Assembly (NCBI RefSeq): GCF_000002075.1
Contig: NW_004797297.1
Coordinates: forward strand, 1,743,374 to 1,807,373
DNA: 64,000 nucleotides
From: Aplysia californica
Lineage: Eukaryota; Mollusca; Gastropoda; Aplysiida; Aplysiidae
Reading direction: 5' to 3'
Part shown: piece by piece, positions 39,815 through 52,870 of the stretch
Layout of the letters: every line of letters starts with the position of its first letter
Position numbering within the stretch: position 1 is the stretch's first letter
Position numbers and translations under genes: made by a program
The notes under the pieces: model-generated
The model's input: the letters and a program-made list of their open reading frames with translations, nothing else
Database searches by the model: none
What the model was told of the DNA's origin: nothing

Positions 39815-41478
39815 TGGGAGTCCACTATCGGTGGATACGAGGTTTGCTGTAAAGGAATTCATAAGTTTACAACGCTACAGCTAATCACACCCTTGTGCTT
39901 ATTCCTTTCATTTCTTTCGAAAGGTTTGTTTTGCTTATAAGCTTTGGAATTTTCATATTACGCCATTACGCAAAGCACCCACAATAATAAAAATTTTAAA
40001 AGCAAGAAACAAACCCTAGCCAAATATTATATTAAAACTAGGTCTTCACTGGCGCCGTAACTGTCATTTATGTGTTTATAGAGCGCCGTTAAACATCTGA
40101 TTCTACTACTATACATGCCCTGCCAAAGTCCACTCGCTTTATTAACTCTACATAATAGTAATAATAGGATATTCAACAGCGGTAACCTGACCTATAAATA
40201 AATCGCTCTTTAGGATAACACAAGCGATGACGACACATGTAGCGAGTTTGGCGGTACATTAATATTAATAAGACGGCACATCTCAATAATTTTGCTCCTA
40301 TCGAATAGCGCCCAAACACAGCCCACAGTAGTCTAAAAATAAACACGATAGACTGTATGCTATTCTTATTCTAAGCCAAAACTGGCCAAAATTATGGGAG
40401 CCCCGGAGAAATCCAGCAGAGTGCTCAAGTGAATCGTGATTGGTTTATTGTCTTGCCACCGTTTTAAGTGACTCTGTGGTGGCCGTGAACCTGAAAGGGG
40501 GCGGGGGTGGGGGGTGAACGTGACATACTTAGGTCACCGTCCTATGAGCTGTGCCTTTCAATGGTTTTGTAGTGGAGTGGTGAGAGTTATTGCTTGAGTG
40601 TTCAGTTCCAATGCCAAAATGAACGAAATTGATGTTTAGCTAACAAACAAATTTAGTTATAGAAATCAAAGCGACAGGTAAAAAGAACTAAAGTAAAAGC
40701 ATAGGGTCCTCACCAACCCAAAGATCCTAAAGTATACACCATCTCATTATGTTACTCTGCCCTTAACTATCTTCAGCCTGCGATAGCTTAATTGTGCACG
40801 TCCACTTTTTAGCCCCACGAACGAGCCGCCCCTGCAAGTACGTGTTATTGGTAAGCTGTCACGTAGGCCACATACATACGTAAAATGTGTGTGAAGAGCT
40901 GGAAGTGCTGTAAACACTCCCATTTTCCTGCAACTTGGAGATTTGTAGTGTCTTATTATACAAGATAGATCTGGTTATTTCGTTTATGAAGAAAAGTGGG
41001 TTTTTTAACCACAATTGTATAGGATTAGGATCGCCCCTGCAGGTGGGAGACTATCGGGGGAGCAAGGAATAACACCTGCGGTGATGCTGTGTGTCGTAAG
41101 AGGCGACTAAAGGTACGTAGGTTCTGGTCTCCTGAAAAGTGCCAGTTTGCGGAGGGCCAACTACCCGACCCAGTAACAACAAAAAGTTACAGAAACACGA
41201 ACAAACACGCCTTATTTTCCATCTTGGGAGACGGGAGCTTCTATTCTGCGTCAGGCAGGAACAACAATGAAGGACAGAAGACAAGACCAATAGGATTCTT
41301 ATGACCCGAAACCTCTGTCGAACATTACACGTCTCTTCTGGTTGCACATGCCAAGAGTCAGGAATACCACTTGGAACCTGGAGAAGAGTCACGACAGAAA
41401 TAAATGTACAGAAAAGTGGGATGACATGAGGTAACATCAAGCGGCTAGCACAGAGATAGGTAGGGGAAGGTGGAAAAC
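39814..41478. other. Intergenic stretch
   Basis: No gene is seen. At 41040-41450 the words aacacctgcggtgatgctg and gtaagaggcgactaaagg look like part of an interspersed repeat that I cannot name. Confidence 0.4.
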
Positions 41479-41488
41479 GTTTGTTTTT

Positions 41489-41671
41489 GTAAGTGTTTTA
41501 CGGCACTTGCAACACAATAAGGCATAAGGTTATATAAATGCCGAAGATTAGAGGTTTTACAAGACACTTAGGAGAATAACAAACACAAACAAGAAAAAGG
41601 AGAGATAAGGATGATAGATGTTTGATAGGAAAGAAGAGGCAAATTACACCAGAGCACCCGCCAACCACCCA
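41489..41671 (-). repeat. SINE-A copy with target duplication
   Basis: Full-length SINE-A with the tail complement ttttacggcacttgcaacac and the common 5' end. gtttgttttt (41479-41488) and gtttgtttta (41676-41685) flank it as an imperfect duplication. Confidence 0.8.
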
Positions 41672-42239
41672 CAATGTTTGTTTTAGGGTGAGAAAGGCAA
41701 TGACGCTGATTGTGTAGGATCTTTGTTGATATGATCACGAATTGTACTACAGGAAATAATATGTTTATTTTCAACCGCAGTTGGACGCCCAGAAAAGGGC
41801 ATTCCTTGCTGACGACAAGTAGCCTACCCATTGATTTCAACTTATGAAATTGATGAAAATAATTGTTTGAAAAGACACCAGGATTGTTATACAGTGGAAC
41901 TCAGATTCAACGAAGTCGTCGGTCATGACATTCAATTTCGTTGAATCCGAGTGTTCGTTAGGCCTATAGCAAATATGGCGTTTTTGCGTAGATAACTTCA
42001 GGCACCTAGCAAGGTATGTTTAATCTATTCGACTTTCTCAATCTAATCTAAAACAGTTTGGTTTCAAATGAGAGGCACCGTCTACCATCCCTATAAAAGC
42101 ATTATTTGCCGGACAGGTTATGGCGCTGTGTAGAGTCTAGCATATGGCAACATTGGATTCCACAGTCTAAAACGCAATAAATTGAAATAGATCTATGTTT
42201 AGACTAGCTTATCATTGTAATAAATATTGAAAGGCTGAC

Positions 42240-42776
42240 TGCCAATCAGGCTTCTCAATTTTCCAGGGGGGCTGATCCATTTCTCAGGGGCATGTTACAT
42301 AACAACGACAGCGCATGCTCCATTTATACATACACACACACGCGCGCGCATGTAGGTACATTATGCGCGCGCGCATGTAGGTACATTATATCCAGTCAGC
42401 AACATGTCGGCGTGGCACTGGGATACTGTGTGACAAGTATTTCAGTCTGTTCTTACTTATTTATATTATTTTCCCCTCATCATATTCGCCAATATAAACT
42501 TTATAAAACTGAATCTTGTTTTGAGCCTGAGAAAAGGCATAGAACCAGAATATCGACTGGTAAGAACCAGCTTGAGTGTCAAGATTCATTTAGGCCTAAT
42601 AAACGTGAAAAAAAAAAATATATTGCTCAAACTCAAAGTAGAGTAATAACTTGAATGGCTGAAGTTCAGCGCAAGAGGTGTAAGAACTGTGGGAGGGCAA
42701 GATGCAGTGACACTGAGAATGAGAATCTGCGAATCTTGAACAGAAAGCTAAAATATAGATAATACATGTAATTTAC

Positions 42777-42833
<57 letters not shown>

Positions 42834-43520
42834 AAAAAAGTGTGCAGTTGAGGAGGTCACACTTCTCTAAAAAAACAACAACCCCAAAATAAAGACAATG
42901 AAACAAACGTACTAGATCTAGATTCTATCACCCATCCAATGAAACGCGAACCTTTTGGTTAAGAAACACGGCTTACATACAAGGTATGAGTATGACGGAT
43001 CCCAATTCCACACAAGGCCTGCACCAATGCGCGATTTGCAGAAAGCTCTAGTAATAATAAAAATTCTAAATACTAAAACTTAAACTTGCTTCCAAGTTCA
43101 GTTTTTGTCATCCGGTGTTGCCGTCAACATCAACCCCACCTCTCTCCCCCGACTGTATCTTTAAAAAAAAAAAAGAAGTCAAGAATCCCCCCTTTCCGGA
43201 GCCCTATACTTCGCAGCGCTCAGACTGTGAATGAACTTTGATGACCCCAATGATCACCGGTACTAACAATGTGATGCAGACTCACAGGTTCACTGACCGG
43301 TCACGACGGCGAGCCCGACAAGACGCTTGTATAACTTTCTTTTTTCCCCCCGCAAGTTACAGCAGAGGACTAGTATTGATTTATTTTCAAGGCGATGGCA
43401 ACAACCTGCCCTTTACAAATGTTTCGCTAATCTGACTGCTACCGGCAAATTTCTGGGTGGTAACGAAGGTGAAAGTAGATCGAGCTTTGGTATCAGATTC
43501 CCTTCCGCTTGCCGCCATAG
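42240..43520 (+). repeat. 1-1.3 kb interspersed repeat, copy 1
   Basis: It matches 61827-62840 along its whole length: catgttaca near the start, gtaggtacattatatccagt, tgttttgagcctgagaaaag, agaaccagaatatcgactg, ctcactgaccggtcacga, gacaagacgcttgtataact and gtggtaacgaa near the end. Copy 1 carries an extra GA array (42783-42830). The type of element is unknown and no long coding frame is shared. Confidence 0.75.
42783..42830 (+). repeat. (GA)n microsatellite
   Basis: About 23 GA units. It is absent from the other repeat copy at the same position. Confidence 0.95.
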
Positions 43521-43949
43521 CCGCCCATTCTCGTGAAACCTACTCTCAGACTGGGAAAAGCCGAATGATATCACAATCGCGACCGGCAAAAATGAACCCA
43601 AAGACGTTATCCGATTTTGTTTATAAATGTTCGAGACAGTAGCTAAGGCCTGTATGCGTGCTAACAAAGCGTGTGTTGGTGTGAAAGAAGGCAGCTGATT
43701 GGTCACATGAGATATATCTAAACAAAAGCCTAAGCGAATAATGGTTCACTATGCAGATGCCAAGTATGGTTTCCAGGAACATATATATGATAACTTACAT
43801 AAGGTTTGTTGGGGTGAAAAATGAGCGAAGCAACGCCAGTGGGGGCTGTTCACCCTGCATGCAACTTCGTTGAATCCGAGCCTACTCATTGTTGTGTCCG
43901 TTGAACCCGAGCTATTTTTATTGATCTTTATGAATTAAAAATTGTAAAA

Positions 43950-44520
43950 CAGATGGGCACTACCTTATGGCGTCCGAGGCACAATGCAGTGGTTGCCTGG
44001 CCATTCTGGAGTACCAGGGAATGATACTGCAGACCAGCTATTAAAGACTGGAGCAAGCCTGCCCCAGACAGACACAGCTGCCTCTTTACAGGCCTACAGT
44101 ATATTTTAGTGTCTCTGGGATCACCCAAGCCAAAAGCAGACGAGTGGCTAAACAGATGGGCCAACGCAGAAACAGGAAGATTTCTCTTCGGGCAAGTGGG
44201 CAAACCCAACCCCAACGACCCATCGAATCTCTTATGTAGAGCTGATCAGATTTTGATCTTCAGAACGCGCACAGGACACTTACACACAAACAAGCACATA
44301 AACAGAATTAATCCCATGTGGGAACCCAATTGCAGTCAGACACTGTGACTACCACGAGGAGACCGTTGAACATCTCCTTCATTGCCCAAACCTGGCAATT
44401 CTTCGACGCAGGCTCCTACACGCACCTACAGACTTACAAAGCTTGCTCTACTCTGGCGTTCACAGGATGACAAGGACATTTGGTTACACGAGGGAGGCAT
44501 GGCGCAGCAAAGAGCGAAAT
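43950..44520 (+). mobile_element. LINE relic: RNase H end and C-terminal zinc motif
   Basis: The plus strand encodes VQWLPGHSGVPGNDTADQLL KTGAS (RNase H C-terminus), then in a shifted frame EWLNRWANAETGRFLFGQVG and IFRTRTGHLHTNKHINRINP, then CDYHEETVEHLLHCPNLAIL. These are the RNase H end and zinc-type terminus of an RNase H-bearing LINE, in at least three frames. It is diverged from the LINE at 10.7-16.9 kb and clearly older. Confidence 0.75.
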
Positions 44521-44631
44521 GCTCGCAGCTAAAGGGATTTGAAAACAACAACATGAATTTAAAAAATGGGGAATCCACCAACCCCCTTCGTTTAATCCGT
44601 GTTTTCTTCGTTGAAACAGAGTTTCGCTGTA

Positions 44632-45597
44632 AATGTAAAAGGTAAAGGCTCAATATAATAATTGGATTCAAAAGTTATTCACAAAAAACTATGATGTTTT
44701 TGTGTCGAACGAGCTATACTGTTGTTATTAATCCTACCCAACTTGGAACAGACAGATGAGGGCAGACAATAGGATCTCTTGAGTTTATCGTGAAGCAGTG
44801 TGATTCTTCCGTCGGAAGAGGTTCGACACAAAAATAAACTGACCTGTCATGTATACTTGAAATGGCACATTAGTCAAATTATGGTACTACCCTTAATATG
44901 AATACACCAGACTTGCCTGGAGCCGTACTTTTTCAGACACAAAGCCCTTGTCTGTCTATGAAACCATGACCAACTGTTTACGCTGATTTCCGAACAGGGA
45001 CACATATACTGGATCAAATATTTGTTGTGCCTGACAATTCTAAAAGTGAGACATTTGCAGACTGAGCATAAAAAAGAACACCCCAGGAAGAACGAGAAAA
45101 TGAAGCGTCAGCATCAAGTCAAATTACGCGTAAAACCCCCAATAAATTGTGCAATAAATTTCATCGTTTGATAATCAGGAAAGCAAGATGGGCTTTATAA
45201 ACAATAAATCACAACACAAAATTATTGATTTTACGAAAGATCTTAACTTAAACTCGAGTGTCTTACCTTGAAGTTCATGAAAACTATTAAAATAAAATTG
45301 AACTTAAATTTGAATCACCTCCTGCATTTCTCAGCTCTCTGCCAACAGTTTAAGTTACCATAGCCGCTGACAACTTGGGAAAAAGAGCGATACTATTCCC
45401 ATACACAAGACCGATGTCACTCATTTGATACCGATATTCGATAGGGTGAGCCTAAAATCAAGCACGGATCTAAATCAAAACAATTACTCGGTACAATTGC
45501 CACAGCTCAACAGCACCCATGCAGCAAACAGTAAGTGTAATGGTTCTCAACCAAGAGCAATCTGAAGGGAACTTTTGATCGATTTCTCACCGTTTTT
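44632..45597. other. Intergenic stretch
   Basis: I see nothing recognisable here. Confidence 0.4.
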
Positions 45598-45686
45598 GGT
45601 TTTAGTAAGTTTAACGGCATTTGCAACAAAATAAGAATTTAGGATACAAATATACTATAGGCCTAAGAGTAAGAGCCGAAGATTGT
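45598..45686 (-). repeat. SINE-A, 3' half of a split copy
   Basis: The tail complement ggttttagtaagtttaacgg runs to gagccgaagatt, where SINE-B interrupts it. The other half is at 46087-46206. Confidence 0.75.
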
Positions 45687-46086
45687 TATTTTTTTTTTTT
45701 TTAGTTGAGGTTTTACGACCATAAGGTGATATGAGCGCCAAGGGGTGGATGTCAACAGAGAAGTACTTACAGGGCATCAGACTTACTCTGCTCACCTCAC
45801 TACCTTCAACAGCACAAAGTCTACTTCGGCTATCAAGGCACCCCAGAAATAGGGGGTCACAAGAGAGTGACAAACATACAAAAGAAGTAGAGGAAAATGA
45901 CGATAGTAAAGAAGACTAAAGAAAAAGCAGCAGTTCCCAGTTGCAATTCCGGCCCGGTTATGAGCATGACATAGATGAATCAGCTCATTTACAATTCTGC
46001 AGTGAAACAGAACATGGTAATGTCCCCCCTTTGAGAATGACCTAAAGACACTTCAGTCAGTAGCACAGCCCCGGGGGGGATGTTTG
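45687..46086 (-). repeat. SINE-B full copy inserted in a SINE-A
   Basis: It matches 58829-59230 from tail (complement of gttttacgaccataaggtga, tatgagcgcc) to 5' end (tcccccccggggctgtgcta in complement style). It interrupts SINE-A at cgaagat, which is repeated on both sides. Confidence 0.78.
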
Positions 46087-46206
46087 GCGAAGATAAGAGG
46101 TGTAACAAGAGAGTAACAAACACAAAAAAGAAGGAGGGGAGAGAGAGATGATTTTTTTTATAAGAAAGAAGGAGCAAACCACACCAGAGCGCCCGCCAAC
46201 TATTCA
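46087..46206 (-). repeat. SINE-A, 5' half of a split copy
   Basis: It continues gcgaagataagaggtgtaac through accacaccagagcgcccgcc to the family 5' end. Confidence 0.75.
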
Positions 46207-46411
46207 CTTTCTCACTGATTTCAGGACATCCTTCCCAATAATCTAAAGTTTACAATTTAAAGCAACTAATCAAATCGCAGAACACGGATGTAACATTGAC
46301 AACTCACTGGTCATTTTTCAGTTAATGGATGTGAAATTTTGCTACTACGGATATGATGTGAAAATATTAAGGAAGTAAACAAAACTGCAGAAGTATTATA
46401 AATGATCAAAG

Positions 46412-46417
46412 TTTATT
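46412..46417 (-). terminator. Candidate distal poly(A) signal for USP10
   Basis: AATAAA on the minus strand at the left edge of a 10-kb mostly unique stretch that follows the USP10 stop codon. Other AATAAA words on this strand lie near 47140, 48272 and 50590. Which is used cannot be told from sequence alone. Confidence 0.25.
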
Positions 46418-49400
46418 CACATTCCAAGATGAGCCTAGAGCTGCACAAGGGATCAATCAAATATCAAAGTTCTCATCAAGCACTTCCAACCAGCATACAC
46501 TATCCATCACTCAGACACTCTCTAGTCCTACTTTGACAAATCAAACAGAGTCAACGCATATTTTTGTTCAGATTGAACTGCTCTCTCTCTCCTTATCTTT
46601 GTATCTCGACAATACAATGACACATACTCTAGACCTAATTTTAAAATTAGACTTCCATTTATGGGGCTGAAAATGGAGAACACTTGAGAAATTGCAATCA
46701 CATAAAATCTAATCTTATGTACATCTGACTTAATTAAGACAAATTATGCTGCACACATCTATTGCAATTCGTCAATAATTATCAACAACATCAAGTACGT
46801 TGAATGTGTCATAACACTTGACTACTGCAGTCTGGATATGTCCGAAAACATTCAGTCACCCACTATTTGTCCCCCCCCCCCCCCCCCCCCATTTATAGTT
46901 TACAGGGTAACAGAAACCCATAAAATGGATCTGACAGAACAAAGACTATTGTTCACTACTATAAACAGCTCTTTCAGAAGAACGAAGTGAAACTTGTGTG
47001 AAGAGGACTTCATTGTTATAGAAGTTTTTAAAAATTTCAATGTACTTATTTTCTATTCAAAATAGATCACCACACAGACAGTTAAACAGCTGAGTATATC
47101 AAGGCACCCTATAACTATAATCTTTTAACGGTTTAGGTTTATTTTCTTTTTCCTCTTGTCAGATACCAAGAAAAGGTAAAAGCAAAGTAGCAAAGGAAGC
47201 AAGAAATTTAGCATCAATTAAAAGCACAGTGGCACTCACTGATCAGCAGTGTGTTAGGGATATTAACCTCCCTTCCATCTTAAGAAAAATGCCCTGGACA
47301 GTAAAGGCAAACGTCATTGAAGATCAGAAACAGACAGAAAAGATCAGTGGGCAAATTTATCGTCATGACAAACCATATATTTCAAACGCCCAAAACAGGA
47401 ACAATAACATTTTTAGAATAAGTGCACCGTATGAGAACAACCTACAGATGATGTTTATAGCAGTTCTTTTTTAAAGTTAAAAACTGTTCAAGTCTCTCGT
47501 ACTTATACTGTACAAATACTGTCTATGCCAATATTAACAAAAGGCTATTCACATTATTCTGACCCAGAACAAGTTCACCAGAAACCAGTCCATGAATTTT
47601 TCTTTGATAGCAATTATTATAGTGATTTGAGAATATTGATATTATTCTGACAAGAGGGAATGGGGTGCAACTCAAATGGGTTTAATTCACCACACACAGG
47701 AAAGGAAGCTGGAATTCACTTCGATAACTCAGCAAATAGACGCTCACTGCACATGACAAGTTTCTCCATAAACCGAATAAACTATGAGGAAAGAAAACTC
47801 CACAGAAAATGAAATATATAAGTAATTTTTTTTAAAAGTCAAAGACCTTCACTTCCACTGTTCGACAGAAAATCCCTTTCACATCCACAATGCGAAGCAA
47901 TGATGGTAGACCCCATATTAAAATCAAAAGGAACAATCGAAAGTTTTTCTGACACGCTCACATGCTAAATCTACTAGCTTTTGAGCTATTTGACCAAGCA
48001 TCGTTTGTTTCGTGCATAACATTAACAATCCCTCCCCCCAATCTTAAAAAAAATGTGCACTATGGTCACACACTATTGAAAGCATCTTCAGTGTGCAGGT
48101 CTAAGGCCACACAAGTAGCACTTAGTGGCATTCCTCTAGGTAAAAGTAACAAAGCGCAAAAGCCCATGACAGCAAAGGAAAACATAATTTTAATAAAAAC
48201 AGTTGCATATAACCAAAATAACATGGGAGGGGCATAAAGTTAGCTTTCGCATTCAAAATTTGACAAAAACTTATTTATTAAAGGAACTCTCACTCTATTG
48301 AAACTGCAAAAATTTTTAGGGAATAAAAAAAAAAAAAAGGAGATCTCTGAACATTGTACATGTTCATGCACGTGAAACACTATATTTAAACAACAAAAAT
48401 GTGTCAGTCTATATTGACAAAATGAGAAAGGCATTGGAACCTGGTATCCAATGTCTGTCAGGTGGTTCCCCAGTCAGCCATGTAAGCAAATACAAATATT
48501 GATAAAAACAGGATTTTTTGTACACACACGCATATTTGGAAGCACAAAATGTCCATTTAAATGCCACACATAATAATGAATCACACAATACAGTAATACA
48601 GTGAGTGCCCTGACACTTCGAAACAAAAGCTTCAGGGGTGAATTTCTTGTAAAGACCTCCATTAAACCCTTTTATCAAGTTCACAAAATGTGCACAACAA
48701 TTTGCTTCATGAAAGGTTTTGTCTCAGTCAACTCACTGGAGAGACCCCATTTCCATTCATGGCATCCTCATGATTGAAAGATCATAATGACTAGCTAAAT
48801 CAAAAAATCCTTTCTGATTACTATGAAACAATGGAGAATTATAGTTTTGACAGTACGATCTCATCTGAATGTCATGAGGTCCAGGGAGGCTACAGACACA
48901 CATGATCTCCCCCCTCTTATGATCTTCTTCCCGAGACTGGAAAAAACTACGGCATAAAAACCAGATCAAGAGTCACTAATACTATTTCTTTCACTGAGTA
49001 TGAAACACTCTGGTATGTTTGCAGTAGGCCTACGGTCACGCTATTCCCTTCCAAAGATATGAACTGAGGAGTATTACAAAACAGGAAGAGCAATACAATC
49101 AAAATCACTTCACACCAACAGACGAACAAGAGTTAAAAGGGACAGTTTTCATCATTAGCAGCTCTTCTTCAGTCAACACAATAGGCCTTATGATGTATAC
49201 AACAGAGATAAAGAAAGACGAGGCTTGACCAAACAATTGTATGTACAAGGATATGACCAGAGTCAAGACCTAACAGTAAGATCAGAACAACAGCTCTGCC
49301 TTCAGCACCAATGACATCTTCAAAATATGAGTTCAAATACAAGAGAATGCGAGGATGAAAAAACTAATGTAACAGTATTGTCTCCTGCAGTGTGCTGCCA

Positions 49401-52399
49401 CCTCTCATGAAAATCTTTGATATTGCAAGGGGGGAAAGGGACAGATGCAACAAACACTACTGATATTAAGAAAATGAAAACATTATTTTTAGCATAAACC
49501 CAATAATTAATTCTCAAAGCCCCTAATCGATAAAAGAACGGATGTTCACAGACCAAAAATGAACAACAAATTTACCAAGAGAAAAAACTAAGAATTTCTT
49601 TCCTGCACACAAAGCAACAAGAAGAAAGAGGTTGATGGCCACTCCTCGTAATGCTTTAAATTTCCCCTACCCAATTGTTACTTTACTACTGGTCAGCTTT
49701 GAGTCAACAGTTACGTGACCAAAAAAAAAAAAAAAGCTGATAGGACGGACTAACGGGCAAATGTGTACGCTATTTTTTGGCCACCGGAGCCACATTTCAT
49801 TAATCATGTTCTGCTACAATTGTACTAGAAATGAGACAAAATCCAGTTAGGCATTTCACACTATGGAAGGATAACACATAGATACATTTGCGTATGACTA
49901 TATACAGATGAAAGACGGTACAAACCAGAAGAGATGGGTCAAAGATGAAGGAAGTCTAATGTTGCCGGAGAAGCACACAAATTCAAGACAGAACTTATCC
50001 CATCAGGATGAAAGACCAAGCATGGCAAAATACACCTTACAGAGAAAAAGTCATATACAAATCTACTTCATTAATTCACACACAACATAATTGGGTTCAA
50101 ATGACAGATGGACATGCTTTGATGAAATCCATCAAAGGAGTGGTAAGGAAATTAATTTAATACAAGCGCTCTTGAAATTATATACATCACTTTAACGGGA
50201 TGCTGAAATGATCATACAAAGTTCTTCTTGGACTCAGGAGAGATGGAAGTGACGGAGAAGACATGTTAAGTGATTTATGTACATTTGAATCACAAAAATA
50301 AAAATTGAAAACGAATGCCGCCCCCTTATCAACACAAGTCTCCAGGGAATTGCATAGATCAGGGCTATTTGTCCACATGGATGGTCTGCACATACAAGCA
50401 AGGGAACTTACAAAAGAACACTGAAAACTGTAACTGGATGTGAAAAGTACTTTAAACCAATTCTAAGAGGCTGAAACGAATTGAAACAGGCCTATAAGCA
50501 CGGCCATAGACAACAGCATACATAAATTCTTTATAAAAATTTATCCATATAGTTTAATTCATTTAATTGCAACTTTCATCCCATTTCATGGCTTTTATTT
50601 ATTATATTGGGACTGTACTAAATATCCCCCCCCCCCCCCAAACAAAACAAGACATCCCTGAATATAAGTTTCCTTAATAAGTAAAATGATAATGCAAACA
50701 CTTTTTAAAATACCAACACATAAAATCTACATCAAAACAATATAAAAGAAGATTACATTGTACATCATTTAAAATTTTACACCCAGGAGTCCAACTATCA
50801 AGCACATCTTTAAATAATGAAGCATTTGTAAACAAATGTGAAGTCCTCACAACAATCAAAATGCAACTCCTTGAATAACTTAGCACCTGTACATTTGAAA
50901 TATTTAAACTTCTGACAAACGATAAACGTGAACATTGATGTTGAGAAGGGAAAAGGGGAAAACAAAGTAACCCCCCCCCCCCCCAAATCCGCAACTAAAA
51001 ATGCGAGGAAAAGACGAAGAAAAAAAATTATAGGAAGACAAACAAAACTGAGCCTAACAAAGACTCACCCCCCCCCCCCAACAAGAAACAGCTATGTGAA
51101 GTTTTAAGATGCGCTTGATTATGCTTGAAATAATTTAAAACTCATGCTTTGTTATAAAATGAAAGCACATCCCAATTCGAAACAGAACAGAGAATCATGC
51201 AAGAAGAGAAAAATTTATGCACAAAATTATCAGAGCTAGAACAACTTCTTAGAACCATTTCTAAAAGACAGCGCAAATCCAATAACAATATCAACAACAT
51301 TTCAAGCGAAGGAATATATCTGATTACAAAATAACATATCAATTCGAAGTGTTAAATTAAAGTATTCCTACATGTATGTACACATGTATAGTCAAGGGGT
51401 TGACTAACTTTAACAGCTGCACTCCCGTGAAATGACACAAGATTTTTTTGCAAGCAATCCAGCTTAAAATGTAAAACCCTTTACGCTGTCTTGAATCTCA
51501 TAACCAAACGGCTGCTAGTAAAAGTCGCATTAAATCTAGACACACCACAAACAGTTGTCAAACAGTAAGTTTTAAAAAAAGCAAAAAAAACCCAACTAAT
51601 TGTCAAAGAAAAACAAACACCCACCGCCAAAAGATTAGAAGAGCCCTGAAAAATGGCTTTAGACTAAAACATATTAATATACAAATTGATGAAAAGACAA
51701 GCATCCACTTCACCCTATTTAGAAAAATCACTATGAAAACTAACTACAAAAGCCCCTAGAAACAGAAGGTAGCTTAAATTCAACTAAACCTGGCATATTT
51801 CAGTTAGCACAACTCATTGTTCACAATTGTATCATCACTTACAAGAAGGGTAAATAAATACTTTACAGATGTATTTGTCACTGTGAAGTCATGCATTCTA
51901 GAACACTTTCTTTTGCTTGGCAGTACACATAACTTAGTCAACGGAAACGATTTGAAATGAAAAACATTTAAAAAATTTTCAACATAGGTACAAAGGAGGC
52001 CAAAATGCTGTGCTTAAAGATATGATTTTTAGAAATGATATACACGAAGAAGTTTTCAACTTTAATTTCAGGCCACAGCTTTGTGCATTTCAAGGAAGCA
52101 CAAGACTCCCCAATGTCCTTCCGAGATGCCCTGCCCCTGAAATTTTGGTTATCAAGCCACATGAATATGACAGGCAGGGAGTACAGAGCATTATGGGGTT
52201 TTGCCGAATAGCGCAACATGTATGCATGTTAGTTGGAGACAAAGAGTCCAAACATCAAGTCCACTGTACAGTAACCCTAACAGATTAGCAGTCTCCACAA
52301 CTCTTGCACCGTGCACTAGAGAAATAGAAGAATGAATCTATCAATTTTTATCAAAACAGCACAAATGAAATTACTGTGAAAGCTCTAAAATACAGATGT

Positions 52400-52640
52400 T
52401 GTTGTTATCGATCCAGCAACATTTGGGCTCTCGCCCTTCTGTCCAATGCCATGTAGTGATATGTGCAGTTTTGCTGAAGTAGCTGTAATGTTCCGTAGAG
52501 TGCGTTATCAAAGTTAGGCCTCAGAGGGAGAAGTGTAGCTCTGATGTCATTTAGGGCTGTACAGTGGAAAAACTTATGTTCCACTGTCTCATATGCATAG
52601 TCACACAAAGGACACATTGGGGAAGTTTCTAAAATACAGA
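52400..52640 (-). mobile_element. LINE relic: C-terminal zinc motif
   Basis: The minus strand encodes MCPLCDYAYETVEHKFFHCT ALNDIRATL and LLQQNCTYHYMALDRRARAQ to a stop at 52405. CxxC...ETVEHxFxHC is the terminus of RNase H-bearing LINE ORF2 proteins. It is a short 5'-truncated fragment, related to the motif at 44340-44400. Confidence 0.65.
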
Positions 52641-52690
52641 TTAACTGATCAACTTACTGTGAAGGTTGTTGACAACGGAGTAGGCTTACT

Positions 52691-52870
52691 TTAGTTTAAA
52701 TGCGAGTTTTACAGCACTTGCAACACATTTAGGTCATAATATGAGTGTCAGAGATTAGAGGTGTAACTAGAGAGTAATATATGTGCAAAGAAAAGAAGGA
52801 AGAGAGATATGGACAACAGATGTTTGATAGGAAAGAAGCAAGCCATACTAGAGCACCCACGAACCACCCA
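52691..52870 (-). repeat. SINE-A copy
   Basis: Full length: the tail complement gcgagttttacagcacttgc, the body with agagattagaggtgtaacta, and a 5' end complement reading gaaccaccca. Confidence 0.75.

Larger units (their letters stand above)
41892..44629. mobile_element. Pogo/Tigger-like TIR element, 2.7 kb, composite
   Basis: The left terminus CAGTGGAACTCAGATTCAAC (then GAAG) and the right terminus in complement CAGCGAAACTCTGTTTCAAC (then GAAG) match at 20 of 24 bases. TA flanks both ends (41890-41891 and 44630-44631). CAGT...TTCAACGAA termini with TA duplication are typical of pogo/Tigger. No pogo transposase was found. The interior is a 1.3-kb repeat copy and a LINE relic, so it is non-autonomous or heavily invaded. 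Confidence 0.65.

Noticed and set aside
41051-41440. 129-residue minus-strand frame
   Set aside because: No protein family pattern, and it overlaps what looks like an interspersed repeat on the other strand.
42292-42654. 120-residue frame in repeat copy 1, with a related frame at 61907-62176
   Set aside because: The two frames share only scattered segments and differ by frameshifts and length. Conservation is at the DNA level, as expected of a non-coding repeat.
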